From: Geobacillus stearothermophilus ATCC 12980
GTDB lineage: Bacteria; Bacillota; Bacilli; Bacillales; Anoxybacillaceae
Direction: 5' to 3'
DNA length: 64,000 bases
NCBI RefSeq assembly: GCF_030369615.1
Contig: NZ_CP128494.1
Span: 964,001 to 1,028,000, forward strand
Part shown: in pieces, positions 42,233-52,702 of the stretch
Position numbering within the stretch: position 1 is the stretch's first letter
Layout: each line of letters begins with the position of its first letter
Program-made: the position numbers and the translations under genes
The notes under the pieces: model-generated
What the model saw: the letters and a program-made list of their open reading frames with translations, nothing else
Told to the model about the DNA's origin: nothing
Databases searched by the model: none

Positions 42233-42260
42233 TGGACAAGCGGGAAATGTTAGGTATAAA
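42233..42260 (+). promoter_or_regulatory. Candidate sigma-A promoter of sucCD
   Basis: TGGACA (42233-42238) and TATAAA (42255-42260) are 16 bases apart, about 48 bases before sucC. Confidence 0.5.
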
Positions 42261-42261
42261 A

Positions 42262-42275
42262 TGAAAGCGCTAAGA
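42262..42275 (+). promoter_or_regulatory. Candidate CcpA cre site upstream of sucC
   Basis: TGAAAGCGCTAAGA matches the cre consensus TGWAANCGNTNWCA at all but one position (G for C). It covers the expected transcription start, a place where CcpA binding would repress. Confidence 0.55.
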
Positions 42276-42307
42276 CTTTTTCAGTTTCATACATAGGAGG
42301 TTGGCGC

Positions 42308-43468
<1,161 letters not shown>

Positions 43469-43485
43469 GAAAGCGAGGGAGACAC

Positions 43486-44388
43486 GTGAGTGTTTTTGTC
43501 AATAAAGATACGAAAGTGATCGTACAAGGGATTACCGGTTCGCAAGGGCTGTTTCATACAAAACAGATGATTGAATACGGCACGAACATTGTCGGTGGCG
43601 TTACGCCGGGCAAAGGCGGCACGGAAGTCGAAGGCGTGCCGGTGTTTGACACCGTTTCCGAAGCGGTCGAAAAAACAGGCGCGAACGCCTCGGTCATTTA
43701 CGTTCCGCCGGCGTTTGCTGCAGACGCTATTATGGAAGCGGTCGACGCCGGGCTTGATCTTGTCGTCTGCATCACCGAAGGCATTCCGGTGCTCGATATG
43801 GTGAAAGTGAAGCGGTACATGGAAGGGAAAAAGACTCGCCTCATCGGCCCGAACTGCCCGGGCGTCATTACGCCGGAAGAGTGCAAAATCGGCATTATGC
43901 CGGGCTACATCCATAAAAAAGGGCACGTCGGCATCGTCTCGCGCTCCGGCACGCTGACGTATGAAGCGGTTCACCAATTGACGCAAGCCGGCATCGGCCA
44001 ATCGACGGCGGTCGGCATTGGCGGCGACCCGGTCAACGGCACGAATTTCATCGATGTGCTGAAGGCGTTTAACGAAGACGAGGAGACGTACGCGGTCATT
44101 ATGATCGGCGAAATCGGCGGCACGGCGGAAGAAGAAGCGGCCGAATGGGTGAAAGCGAACATGACGAAGCCGGTCGTCGGCTTTATCGGCGGGCAAACGG
44201 CGCCTCCGGGCAAACGGATGGGCCATGCCGGCGCTATCATTTCCGGCGGCAAAGGCACGGCGGCGGAAAAAATCAAGAAAATGACCGAATGCGGCATCAA
44301 AGTAGCGGAAACGCCGGCCGTCATCGGCGAAACGCTCATTTCGGTCTTGAAAGAGCGCGGTTTATACGAAAAATGCAAAACGCATTAA
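43486..44388 (+). CDS. sucD: Succinyl-CoA synthetase, alpha subunit
   Basis: This 300-residue subunit binds CoA in its Rossmann domain ([16 protein letters not shown]) and carries the phosphohistidine in [30 protein letters not shown] and GEIGGTAEE are present. The start is GTG 43486 with AGCGAGGGAG upstream. It is cotranscribed with sucC. Confidence 0.97.
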   Translation: MSVFVNKDTKVIVQGITGSQGLFHTKQMIEYGTNIVGGVTPGKGGTEVEGVPVFDTVSEAVEKTGANASVIYVPPAFAADAIMEAVDAGLDLVVCITEGIPVLDMVKVKRYMEGKKTRLIGPNCPGVITPEECKIGIMPGYIHKKGHVGIVSRSGTLTYEAVHQLTQAGIGQSTAVGIGGDPVNGTNFIDVLKAFNEDEETYAVIMIGEIGGTAEEEAAEWVKANMTKPVVGFIGGQTAPPGKRMGHAGAIISGGKGTAAEKIKKMTECGIKVAETPAVIGETLISVLKERGLYEKCKTH

Positions 44389-44394
44389 CATGGG

Positions 44395-44425
44395 GCTCCG
44401 CACGTTGCCGTGCGGGGCGCTGTTT
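44395..44425 (+). terminator. Probable terminator after sucD
   Basis: GCTCCGCACG pairs with CGTGCGGGGC (one wobble) around TTGC. Only a short T run follows, so it may be leaky into dprA. Confidence 0.55.
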
Positions 44426-44451
44426 GCCATTGACGCAGAAAGGAGAATGGT

Positions 44452-45333
44452 ATGTACGATACAGTTCGCGACCGGCTCATTCATCTTCACCATTGCCGCG
44501 GAGCCGGCTGGAAGACGATCCGCTCTCTGCTTGACGCGGACCCGACGCTTGCCGCTCCATTTTTCATGTCCCCTCAATCCCTTCGCCCGCTCGTTCCGCT
44601 TACTTCTCAACAATTCGCTGCTTTTTTCCGCGACCTGCATTCCATTGATCTTCACCGGCTCATCAAAACGTATCAAGCTCGCCGCATTCACGTCATAACC
44701 GTGTTCGATGATCACTATCCGCCGCTGTTAAAGCATATTTACGCGCCGCCATGGGTGCTGTATGCAAAAGGGAACGCCGGCTTGCTTCAACAAACAAAGT
44801 TGATCAGCATCGTCGGCACGCGGCGCCCGACCAAAGACGGGCTCGAAGCGCTTGACAAGCTTGTTCCGCCCCTTTCGGCCGCCGGATGGACGATCGTCAG
44901 CGGGCTGGCTGCCGGCATCGACATTCATGCCCATCGGCTTGCTGTCAAGTACGGCGGAACGACGATCGCCGTCATCGCCGGCGGGCTGGATCATGTTTAC
45001 CCGAAAGCGCACTGGCCCTTCGCCCGCTATTTGATGAATGAACAGCTTGTCATCGCCGAACATCCGCCGGCAACGAAGCCGCAGGCATGGCACTTTCCGG
45101 CGCGCAACCGCATCATCAGCGGACTGTCGCTCGGCACGCTCGTCGTGCAAGCGAAACGGAAAAGCGGTTCGCTCATCACCGCCGCGTATGCGCTCGAGCA
45201 AGGGCGGGAAGTGTTTGCCGTCCCCGGTCCGATCGGGGCGGCCGAGGCAGCCGGGCCGAATACGCTTATTCAGCACGGGGCAAAACTAGTGCAGGAAGCG
45301 GAAGACATCATCGTCGAATTCCCGTACGTATAA
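44452..45333 (+). CDS. dprA: DNA-processing protein DprA
   Basis: This 293-residue protein protects incoming single-stranded DNA and loads RecA in natural transformation. An N-terminal helical region precedes the Rossmann-like DprA core with SIVGTRRPTKDGLE, SGLAAGIDIHAH, VIAGGLDHVYP and PARNRIISGLS. AAAGGAGAATGGT precedes the ATG. Length matches B. subtilis DprA. Confidence 0.95.
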   Translation: MYDTVRDRLIHLHHCRGAGWKTIRSLLDADPTLAAPFFMSPQSLRPLVPLTSQQFAAFFRDLHSIDLHRLIKTYQARRIHVITVFDDHYPPLLKHIYAPPWVLYAKGNAGLLQQTKLISIVGTRRPTKDGLEALDKLVPPLSAAGWTIVSGLAAGIDIHAHRLAVKYGGTTIAVIAGGLDHVYPKAHWPFARYLMNEQLVIAEHPPATKPQAWHFPARNRIISGLSLGTLVVQAKRKSGSLITAAYALEQGREVFAVPGPIGAAEAAGPNTLIQHGAKLVQEAEDIIVEFPYV

Positions 45334-45342
45334 TGATCATGT

Positions 45343-45371
45343 TTGACAAATGCGGCAATAATCATTAATAA
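45343..45371 (+). promoter_or_regulatory. Candidate sigma-A promoter of topA
   Basis: TTGACA (45343-45348) and TAATAA (45366-45371) are 17 bases apart, between dprA and topA. Confidence 0.55.
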
Positions 45372-45411
45372 TAATGAAGATTTCAATTTACTTCCTAGGG
45401 GTGGAAGATGG

Positions 45412-47487
45412 ATGTCAGACTACTTGGTTATCGTCGAATCGCCAACGAAAGCGAAGACGATCGAGCGGTACTTAGGAAAAAAATATACGGTCAAAGCTTC
45501 GATGGGACACGTTCGCGATTTGCCAAAAAGCCAGATGGGCGTTGATATAGACCGCGGCTACGCATTGAAATATATTACGATTCGCGGCAAAGGCCAGGTG
45601 ATTAAGGAGCTGAAAATGGCGGCCAAAAAGGCGAAAAAAGTGTTTCTTGCCGCCGACCCGGATCGGGAAGGGGAAGCGATCGCCTGGCATTTGGCCCACA
45701 TGCTCGATTTAGACATTCACTCAGACTGCCGCGTCGTTTTTCATGAAATTACAAAGGATGCCATTCAACAGTCGTTCCAGCAGCCGCGCTCCATCAACAT
45801 GAATCTTGTCGACGCCCAACAGGCGCGGCGCGTGCTCGACCGCCTCGTCGGCTACAACATCAGCCCGCTCTTATGGAAAAAAGTCAAAAAAGGGTTGAGC
45901 GCCGGCCGCGTCCAATCGGTTGCGCTCCGTCTGATCATCGACCGGGAAAAAGAAATCCGCCAGTTTCAGCCGGAAGAATATTGGACGATTCAAGCGACGT
46001 TTCAAAAAGGGGATGAGGCGTTTGCGGCTTCGTTTTACGGGATGGACGGCGAAAAGCGGGAATTAAAAACGGAAGCGGACGTCAAAGCGGTGCTCGCCCG
46101 CTTGAGCGGGCCCGCGTTTACGGTGAAAACGGTGACAAAGCGGGAGCGAAAACGCAGCCCGGTGCCCCCATTTACCACATCGTCACTGCAGCAGGAGGCG
46201 GCGCGTAAGCTGAATTTCCGCACGAAAAAGACGATGATGATCGCCCAGCAGCTGTACGAAGGGATCGACCTCGGCAGCGAAGGAACGGTCGGGCTCATTA
46301 CGTACATGCGCACCGATTCGACACGCATCGCCGAAACGGCGCAGCAAGAGGCGGCAGCGTACATTGAGGCCAAATTCGGCGCGGCGTACGTCAGTCAGGA
46401 GAAGCGGAAAGAAAAGAACAGCGCGAACGCCCAAGACGCCCACGAGGCGATTCGCCCGACCTCGGCGTTTCGCGATCCGGAGAACGTGAAGCCATATTTG
46501 ACGCGCGACCAGTTTCGGTTGTATAAACTCATTTGGGAACGGTTTATCGCCAGCCAGATGGCGGCGGCGGTGCTCGACACAATGAGCGTCGAGCTGGAAA
46601 ACAACGGCGTCGTGTTCCGCGCGAGCGGCTCGACGGTGAAGTTTCCGGGGTTTATGAAAGTGTATATTGAAGGGACGGACGATCAAGCGGAAGAGCAAGA
46701 CCGGCTTCTTCCGGACTTGACGGAAGGGGAGACGGTCAAGAGCGAGGCGGTCGACCCGAAGCAGCACTTTACCCAGCCGCCGCCGCGCTATACGGAAGCG
46801 CGCCTTGTCAAAACGTTGGAGGAGCTCGGCATCGGCCGCCCATCGACCTACGCCCCGACGCTCGATACGATCCAAAAACGCAACTACGTCGTGTTGGAAA
46901 ACAAACGGTTCGTCCCGACGGAGCTCGGGGAAATCGTTGTCGAGCTGATGCTAGAGTTTTTCCCGGAAATCATCGATGTCGAGTTTACGGCGAAAATGGA
47001 AAAAGAGCTGGATGGAATTGAAGAGGGAAAAGTGGAATGGATCAAAGTCGTCGATGAGTTTTACCGCGAGTTCGAGAAAAGGTTGAAAGTGGCGGAAAAA
47101 GAAATGCGCGAAGTGGAGATTAAAGACGAGCCGGCCGGGATCGACTGCGACATATGCGGCAGCCCGATGGTGTACAAAATGGGCCGCTTCGGCAAGTTTA
47201 TCGCCTGCTCCAATTTTCCCGAATGCCGCCATACGAAGCCGATCGTCAAACAAATCGGCGTCAAATGCCCGAAGTGCCATGAAGGAGAGATTGTCGAGCG
47301 CAACACGAAGAAAAAGCGGATCTTTTACGGTTGCAGCCGCTTTCCGGAGTGCGATTTTGTCTCCTGGGATAAACCGCTTGCCCGCCCATGCCCGAAATGC
47401 GGCGGCCTGCTTGTCGAGAAAAAGTTAAAAAAAGGCGTGCAAGTGCAGTGCACGGCCTGCGATTATGAAGAACAGCCGGAAACATAA
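45412..47487 (+). CDS. topA: DNA topoisomerase I
   Basis: This 691-residue type IA topoisomerase relaxes negative supercoils. The Toprim domain opens the protein ([32 protein letters not shown]). The catalytic Tyr298 is in [12 protein letters not shown]. Three C-terminal four-Cys zinc modules are seen: CDICG...CSNFPEC, CPKCH...CSRFPEC and CPKCG...CTAC. The frame is open to 45343, but ATG 45412 has AGGGGTGGAAG upstream and gives the B. subtilis length. Confidence 0.97.
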   Translation: MSDYLVIVESPTKAKTIERYLGKKYTVKASMGHVRDLPKSQMGVDIDRGYALKYITIRGKGQVIKELKMAAKKAKKVFLAADPDREGEAIAWHLAHMLDLDIHSDCRVVFHEITKDAIQQSFQQPRSINMNLVDAQQARRVLDRLVGYNISPLLWKKVKKGLSAGRVQSVALRLIIDREKEIRQFQPEEYWTIQATFQKGDEAFAASFYGMDGEKRELKTEADVKAVLARLSGPAFTVKTVTKRERKRSPVPPFTTSSLQQEAARKLNFRTKKTMMIAQQLYEGIDLGSEGTVGLITYMRTDSTRIAETAQQEAAAYIEAKFGAAYVSQEKRKEKNSANAQDAHEAIRPTSAFRDPENVKPYLTRDQFRLYKLIWERFIASQMAAAVLDTMSVELENNGVVFRASGSTVKFPGFMKVYIEGTDDQAEEQDRLLPDLTEGETVKSEAVDPKQHFTQPPPRYTEARLVKTLEELGIGRPSTYAPTLDTIQKRNYVVLENKRFVPTELGEIVVELMLEFFPEIIDVEFTAKMEKELDGIEEGKVEWIKVVDEFYREFEKRLKVAEKEMREVEIKDEPAGIDCDICGSPMVYKMGRFGKFIACSNFPECRHTKPIVKQIGVKCPKCHEGEIVERNTKKKRIFYGCSRFPECDFVSWDKPLARPCPKCGGLLVEKKLKKGVQVQCTACDYEEQPET

Positions 47488-47526
47488 CGGAGTGTTGAAC
47501 ACAATTCAGAATTTTAGAAGAAATAG

Positions 47527-47555
47527 TTGCGCTGCAACCAATCATATGGTACGAT
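47527..47555 (+). promoter_or_regulatory. Candidate promoter of codV-hslVU-codY
   Basis: TTGCGC (47527-47532) and TACGAT (47550-47555) have a 17-base spacer, with an extended TGG before the -10 box. Confidence 0.55.
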
Positions 47556-47579
47556 GTAGAGGCATTGCGGGGTGAGGCG

Positions 47580-48482
47580 ATGAAAAATGCGACATTTGCG
47601 TTACAATTGTTCATGGAATATTTACAAATCGAGAAAAATTATTCACAATATACTATTGCGTGCTACCGGCGCGATATTGAGCAGTTTTTCCAGTTCATGA
47701 ACGAAGAAGGGATCAATGAGCTTGACCAAGTCGCCTACAGCGACGTCCGCTTATATTTGACGAAACTGTATGGCCAGCATTTGGCCAGCCGTTCGGTCGC
47801 CCGTAAAATTTCCAGTTTGCGCAGCTTTTACAAATTTTTGATGCGCGAAGGGCGGGCGGCCGAAAATCCGTTTGCGCTTGCGACACTGCCGAAGAAAGAG
47901 CAAAAAATTCCTAATTTTTTATACCCGAAAGAATTAGAAGCGTTGTTTCTTGTCAATGATGAAAATACGGCCCTCGGCCAGCGCAATACGGCGCTGCTTG
48001 AGTTGTTGTACGCGACTGGTGCTCGGGTTAGTGAATGTTGTCACATACAGCTGTCTGATGTCGATTTTGTGGCGGAAACTGTGCTCATTCACGGCAAAGG
48101 AAACAAGCAGCGCTACGTTCCGTTTGGCCGTCCGGCCCGCGAAGCGCTTGAACGGTATATTCATGGGGGCCGACGCGAGCTGACCAGAAAGCTGCGGGCG
48201 GACCACCGCTATTTATTTGTCAACGCCCGAGGCAATCCGCTCACGCCTCGGGGAGTGCGCCATATTTTGGATCGGATTGTCGAAGCTGCTGCGCTGACGC
48301 AAAACATCAGCCCGCATGTGCTTCGGCATACGTTTGCGACTCATTTGCTCAACGAAGGGGCCGATCTCCGTTCGGTGCAGGAACTGCTCGGCCATGCGCA
48401 TTTGTCATCGACGCAAGTGTATACACATGTAACGAAAGACCGGTTGCGACATATTTATTTGCAGGCGCATCCGCGGGCATAG
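47580..48482 (+). CDS. codV: Tyrosine recombinase XerC (CodV)
   Basis: This 300-residue recombinase, with XerD/RipX, resolves chromosome dimers at dif. The N-terminal SAM-like DNA-binding domain (about 5-90) precedes the catalytic core. Arg in ATGARVSE, Lys in HGKGNKQR, HVLRHTFATHLL, GHAHLSSTQ and the nucleophile Tyr281 form the active site. ATG 47580 is preceded by GGGGTGAGG. In B. subtilis trmFO lies just upstream. Here it is missing. Confidence 0.95.
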   Translation: MKNATFALQLFMEYLQIEKNYSQYTIACYRRDIEQFFQFMNEEGINELDQVAYSDVRLYLTKLYGQHLASRSVARKISSLRSFYKFLMREGRAAENPFALATLPKKEQKIPNFLYPKELEALFLVNDENTALGQRNTALLELLYATGARVSECCHIQLSDVDFVAETVLIHGKGNKQRYVPFGRPAREALERYIHGGRRELTRKLRADHRYLFVNARGNPLTPRGVRHILDRIVEAAALTQNISPHVLRHTFATHLLNEGADLRSVQELLGHAHLSSTQVYTHVTKDRLRHIYLQAHPRA

Positions 48483-48506
48483 CCCGCATGTAAGGAGGGG
48501 AAAGCG

Positions 48507-49049
48507 ATGGAACGCTTTCATGCAACGACGATTTTTGCCATCCGCCATAACAGCGCAGCGGCGATGGCTGGCGACGGCCAAGTGACGTTCGGCAACGCCG
48601 TCGTGATGAAGCATACAGCGAAAAAAGTGCGGCGCCTGTTTCAAGGCAAAGTGCTAGCCGGCTTTGCCGGCTCAGTGGCGGACGCGTTTACGCTGTTTGA
48701 AATGTTTGAAGGCAAGCTGGAACAGGTCAACGGCAACTTGCCGCGCGCGGCCGTCGAGCTGGCGAAAGAGTGGCGGAGCGATAAAGTGTTGCGCCGCCTT
48801 GAGGCGATGTTGATTGTCATGGATAAGGAACATTTGCTGCTGATTTCCGGCACAGGGGAAGTGATTGAACCGGATGACGGCATGCTCGCCATCGGCTCGG
48901 GCGGTCAGTATGCGTTGGCTGCTGGGCGTGCGTTGAAGAAGTACGCCGGCGGCTCGATGACCGCCAAGGAGATTGCGAAGGCGGCGCTGGAGATCGCCGC
49001 TGACATTTGCGTTTATACGAACAGCCATATTATTGTCGAAGAGCTGTAA
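48507..49049 (+). CDS. hslV: ATP-dependent protease peptidase subunit HslV (ClpQ)
   Basis: This 180-residue proteasome-like peptidase works with the HslU ATPase. The body is very close to B. subtilis Clp[31 protein letters not shown] and [15 protein letters not shown]. The N-terminus is [11 protein letters not shown]. subtilis ClpQ uses Ser2 (MSSFHATTIF) as nucleophile, and this protein has no Ser there, so a Thr of the ATTIF segment would need to be exposed by processing. The start is fixed by AAGGAGGGG at 48491-48499. Next gene hslU begins 17 bases downstream. Confidence 0.95.
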   Translation: MERFHATTIFAIRHNSAAAMAGDGQVTFGNAVVMKHTAKKVRRLFQGKVLAGFAGSVADAFTLFEMFEGKLEQVNGNLPRAAVELAKEWRSDKVLRRLEAMLIVMDKEHLLLISGTGEVIEPDDGMLAIGSGGQYALAAGRALKKYAGGSMTAKEIAKAALEIAADICVYTNSHIIVEEL

Positions 49050-49066
49050 AAAGGAGGAGGCCGATG

Positions 49067-50461
49067 ATGGCGGAATCGTTGACTCCACGGCAAATTGTTG
49101 AGAAGCTCGACCAGTTTATCGTCGGACAAAAAGAGGCGAAAAAGGCGGTGGCGATCGCGCTTCGCAACCGGTACCGCCGCAGTTTGCTCGATGAAAAACT
49201 GCGCGATGAAGTAATGCCGAAAAACATTTTAATGATCGGCCCGACCGGGGTCGGGAAGACGGAGATCGCCCGCCGTCTCGCGAAGCTCGTCGGCGCGCCG
49301 TTTATCAAGGTTGAGGCGACGAAATTTACGGAAGTCGGTTATGTCGGGCGCGACGTCGAATCGATGGTGCGCGATTTGGTGGAAACGTCAGTTCGGATCG
49401 TGAAAGAACGAAAAATGAATGAGGTGAAAGACCGAGCTGAACAACAGGCGAACAAGCGGCTCGTTGAACTGCTCGTTCCGGGCAAACAAAAGCAAACGAT
49501 CAAAAATCCGCTCGAGCTGTTGTTTGGCGGCCAAGGGAATCCGTCGGACAACAGCTACGGCCATGAGGATGAACAAATCGAGCAAAAACGGCGTCAAGTG
49601 GCCTGGCAGCTGGCAAACGGCCAGCTCGAAAACGAGATGGTCACGATTGAAATTGAGGAGCAGACGCCAATGCTCTTTGACTTTTTGCAAGGGACGGGCA
49701 TTGAGCAGATGGGCGTGAATATGCAAGACGCGCTCAGCAGCCTGATGCCGCGGCGACGCAAAAAGCGGCGCCTGAAAGTGAGTGAAGCGCGCAAGGTGCT
49801 CATCAATGAAGAAGCGCAAAAACTGATCGACATGGATGAAGTGACGCAAGAGGCGGTCCGCCTCGCCGAACAGTCGGGCATCATCTTTATCGATGAAATT
49901 GATAAAATTGCCCGCAGCGGGGCGGTGTCCGGCTCGGCCGACGTCTCGCGCGAAGGGGTGCAGCGCGACATCTTGCCGATCGTCGAAGGATCGACGGTCA
50001 TGACGAAATACGGACCGGTCAAAACGGACCATATTTTGTTCATCGCCGCCGGCGCGTTTCATATGGCGAAGCCGTCCGACTTGATCCCTGAGCTGCAAGG
50101 TCGGTTTCCGATCCGCGTCGAGTTGGCGAAACTTTCGGTTGACGATTTCGTAAGTATATTGGTCGAGCCGAATAATGCGCTCATTAAACAATATCAGGCA
50201 CTTTTGGCAACAGAAGGTATAAGTCTTGAATTTTCTGACGATGCTATTCGTAAGATTGCCGAAGTGGCCTTCGAAGTCAACCAGACGACTGACAACATCG
50301 GCGCGCGCCGGCTACATACGATTTTGGAAAAACTGCTTGAGGATTTGCTGTTTGAAGCGCCCGATATCGGGCTCGACAAAGTCGTCATCACGCCGCAATA
50401 CGTTGAGCAAAAACTCGGCAGCATCGTCAAAAACAAAGATTTGAGCGAATTTATTTTATGA
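49067..50461 (+). CDS. hslU: ATP-dependent protease ATPase subunit HslU (ClpY)
   Basis: This 464-residue AAA+ unfoldase feeds substrates to HslV. Walker [14 protein letters not shown], Walker [12 protein letters not shown] and sensor-region GRFPIRVEL are visible. The I domain lies between about 110 and 240, and the C-terminus DLSEFIL is the HslV-docking tail. ATG 49064 and 49067 are adjacent candidates after AAGGAGGAGG. Confidence 0.97.
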   Translation: MAESLTPRQIVEKLDQFIVGQKEAKKAVAIALRNRYRRSLLDEKLRDEVMPKNILMIGPTGVGKTEIARRLAKLVGAPFIKVEATKFTEVGYVGRDVESMVRDLVETSVRIVKERKMNEVKDRAEQQANKRLVELLVPGKQKQTIKNPLELLFGGQGNPSDNSYGHEDEQIEQKRRQVAWQLANGQLENEMVTIEIEEQTPMLFDFLQGTGIEQMGVNMQDALSSLMPRRRKKRRLKVSEARKVLINEEAQKLIDMDEVTQEAVRLAEQSGIIFIDEIDKIARSGAVSGSADVSREGVQRDILPIVEGSTVMTKYGPVKTDHILFIAAGAFHMAKPSDLIPELQGRFPIRVELAKLSVDDFVSILVEPNNALIKQYQALLATEGISLEFSDDAIRKIAEVAFEVNQTTDNIGARRLHTILEKLLEDLLFEAPDIGLDKVVITPQYVEQKLGSIVKNKDLSEFIL

Positions 50462-50477
50462 GGAGGAGATGGACTCG

Positions 50478-51257
50478 ATGAACTTGCTAGAGAAAACACG
50501 AAAAATCAACGCCATGCTGCAGAAGGCAGCTGGGCGGCCGGTCAATTTCAAAGAGATGGCGGAAACGCTTTGCGATGTCATTGAAGCGAACGTGTTCGTC
50601 GTCAGCCGCCGCGGCAAACTGCTTGGCTTCGCCATTAAACAGTCGATTGAAAACGAACGGATGAAACGGATGCTTGAGGAGCGCCAGTTTCCGGAAGAAT
50701 ACACGAAAAAATTGTTCAACATTACGGAAACGTCCCCTAATATCGATATTAATAGCGAATATACGGCGTTTCCAGTGGAAAATCGTGACTTGTTCAAAAC
50801 CGGTTTGACGACGATCGTTCCGATCAACGGCGGAGGCGAACGGCTCGGCACGCTTATTTTGTCGCGCCTTGATCGTGAGTTTGATAACGATGACCTGATT
50901 TTGGCCGAGTATGGCGCAACGGTCGTCGGCATGGAAATTTTGCGTGAAAAAGCGGAAGAAATCGAAGAGGAAGCGCGCAGCAAGGCGGTCGTGCAAATGG
51001 CGATCAGCTCGCTTTCTTACAGCGAACTTGAGGCGATTGAACATATTTTTGAAGAGCTTGACGGAACGGAAGGGCTGCTTGTCGCCAGCAAAATCGCCGA
51101 CCGCGTCGGCATCACCCGTTCGGTGATCGTCAACGCCCTGCGCAAGCTTGAAAGCGCCGGCGTCATCGAATCGCGTTCGCTCGGCATGAAAGGAACGTAC
51201 ATTAAAGTATTGAATGACAAGTTTTTAAGCGAACTGGAAAAATTGAAATCAAGCTGA
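50478..51257 (+). CDS. codY: GTP- and branched-chain amino acid-sensing repressor CodY
   Basis: This 259-residue global regulator represses stationary-phase genes when GTP and isoleucine, leucine or valine are plentiful. The N-terminal GAF domain (about 1-155) includes [14 protein letters not shown]. The C-terminal winged helix-turn-helix (about 200-240) has [23 protein letters not shown] 50478 matches the B. subtilis start; ATG 50469 is in frame but only 2 bases from AGGAGG. It directly precedes the fla/che operon, which CodY represses in B. subtilis. Confidence 0.97.
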   Translation: MNLLEKTRKINAMLQKAAGRPVNFKEMAETLCDVIEANVFVVSRRGKLLGFAIKQSIENERMKRMLEERQFPEEYTKKLFNITETSPNIDINSEYTAFPVENRDLFKTGLTTIVPINGGGERLGTLILSRLDREFDNDDLILAEYGATVVGMEILREKAEEIEEEARSKAVVQMAISSLSYSELEAIEHIFEELDGTEGLLVASKIADRVGITRSVIVNALRKLESAGVIESRSLGMKGTYIKVLNDKFLSELEKLKSS

Positions 51258-51275
51258 ACGGCATAGCTGCCTAAG

Positions 51276-51308
51276 CCCGCTGGGTATTTTGGCCCGGCGG
51301 GTTTTTTG
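51276..51308 (+). terminator. Intrinsic terminator after codY
   Basis: CCCGCTGGG pairs with CCCGGCGGG (one wobble) around an eight-base loop, with six T after it. It separates codY from the flagellar operon. Confidence 0.87.
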
Positions 51309-51377
51309 TTGTTGACAAACATCTTTGGCATCGTTTTTCTGTCATGGCATCTTCGAAAAATAGTACCAAGTTCCGTC

Positions 51378-51406
51378 TATACATTAGGTTTTCTTTCCTG
51401 TAAAAT
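51378..51406 (+). promoter_or_regulatory. Candidate sigma-A promoter of the fla/che operon
   Basis: TATACA (51378-51383) and TAAAAT (51401-51406) have a 17-base spacer. A TTGACA also lies at 51312-51317, but no good -10 box is found at the right distance. A sigma-D match was not convincing. Confidence 0.38.
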
Positions 51407-51454
51407 GAAAATTAGCAGAAACTGTCGAAAAATAGGAGAAAAGAGGGGATTCCA

Positions 51455-51844
51455 TTGGCGCTCTTTTCAGCGACGATCGGTTGGCTTGAACAAGGGCTTC
51501 GCTACGCTGCGCTTCGCCAACAGGCGATCGCCGACAACATCGCCAACGCCGATACGCCGGGCTATAAGGCGAAAGATGTGCGCTTTCAGGCGGAGCTTGA
51601 CCGGGCGCTTGCCCTTGAGGCCAAACGGACGGATCCGCGCCATTTTCCGTTTCGAAACGAACAGAATGGAAAAATTGTCGTGACGACCAATGCCAGCATC
51701 AGTTACAATCATAATGGAAACAGTGTCGATATCGACCAAGAAATGTCGAAATTGGCAGGAAACCAAATTTATTATAACGCTCTGATTGAGCGGTTAAACG
51801 GCAAATTCAATACGCTAAAGACGGTGATCAAAGGAGGAAAATAG
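51455..51844 (+). CDS. flgB: Flagellar proximal rod protein FlgB
   Basis: This 129-residue rod protein has the family N-terminal motif LRQQAIADNIANADTPGYKAKD and a C-terminal heptad region (EMSKLAGNQIYYNALIERLN). The start is TTG 51455 behind AGAGGGGAT at 51442-51450. It is the first gene of the fla/che operon. Confidence 0.95.
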   Translation: MALFSATIGWLEQGLRYAALRQQAIADNIANADTPGYKAKDVRFQAELDRALALEAKRTDPRHFPFRNEQNGKIVVTTNASISYNHNGNSVDIDQEMSKLAGNQIYYNALIERLNGKFNTLKTVIKGGK

Positions 51845-51847
51845 GCT

Positions 51848-52300
51848 GTGTCCGTGTTTCAAAGCTTAAACATTTCGGCGTCGGCGCTCACCGCTCAGCG
51901 GCTGCGCATGGACGTGATTTCTTCCAACATCGCCAACGCTGATACGACGCGGGCCCGCTTCGTCAATGGCGAATGGGAGCCGTACCGACGCAAAATGGTC
52001 ATCATCGAACCGCAGAGCGGGGCGTTTTCGGGCTATTTGCAGGCCGCCCTCGGACGTGCTGAAGCTGTCGGCAACGGCGTTCGGGTGCACGAAATTGCTG
52101 ACGATCCGGCTCCGTTTAAACTCGTCTACGACCCGGACCATCCGGATGCGGGCGCAGATGGCTACGTTCGCCTGCCAAACGTCGAACCGCTCAAAGAAAT
52201 GGTCGATTTGATCGGTGCGACGCGCTCGTATGAGGCGAATGTCACCGCGCTGAACGCTTCAAAAGGGATGCTCATGAAGGCGCTTGAAATCGGGAAATAA
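51848..52300 (+). CDS. flgC: Flagellar proximal rod protein FlgC
   Basis: This 150-residue rod protein has SLNISASALTAQRLRMDVIS and SSNIANADTTRA at the N-terminus and a C-terminal EANVTALNASKGMLMKALEI coiled region. The start is GTG 51848 with AAAGGAGG at 51831-51838. Confidence 0.96.
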   Translation: MSVFQSLNISASALTAQRLRMDVISSNIANADTTRARFVNGEWEPYRRKMVIIEPQSGAFSGYLQAALGRAEAVGNGVRVHEIADDPAPFKLVYDPDHPDAGADGYVRLPNVEPLKEMVDLIGATRSYEANVTALNASKGMLMKALEIGK

Positions 52301-52321
52301 GCCGAAGAGGAGGAATGACAA

Positions 52322-52618
52322 ATGGTTGATGGAGTGAGCCGCATCGGGCTGGCGCCGGCGGCCGCCGCTTCAAGCCCGGTGAAGCCGGCAGCGGTGCAAA
52401 AGCAGTTCGCCTCCTTTTTCAAAGAAGCGCTCAACAATGTCAATAACGCACAAATCGAGGCAGATGCGCTGACAGAAAAGCTTGTCCGTGGGGAAAACGT
52501 CCAATTGCATGATGTGATGATCGCGTCGCAAAAGGCAAGCATCGCGCTGCAACTGACGATCGAAATCCGTAACAAAGCGGTTGAGGCGTACCAGGAAATG
52601 ATGCGCATGCCGTTGTAG
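52322..52618 (+). CDS. fliE: Flagellar hook-basal body protein FliE
   Basis: This 98-residue protein links the MS ring to the rod. SFFKEALNNVNNAQIEAD and LHDVMIASQKASIALQLTIE are typical. AGGAGGA lies 8 bases upstream of the ATG. Confidence 0.96.
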   Translation: MVDGVSRIGLAPAAAASSPVKPAAVQKQFASFFKEALNNVNNAQIEADALTEKLVRGENVQLHDVMIASQKASIALQLTIEIRNKAVEAYQEMMRMPL

Positions 52619-52702
52619 ACAGCAAGGGACGATACATACAGAGCCCGCCATGGCCGAACGGTGGCCGCGGCGGCTGTATGGCTGGATGATCGGGGGAATC
52701 GT

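Noticed and set aside
51407..51435. Possible sigma-D promoter before flgB
   Set aside because: Only a partial match (GTCGAA) to the sigma-D -10 box, and no TAAA at the right spacing.
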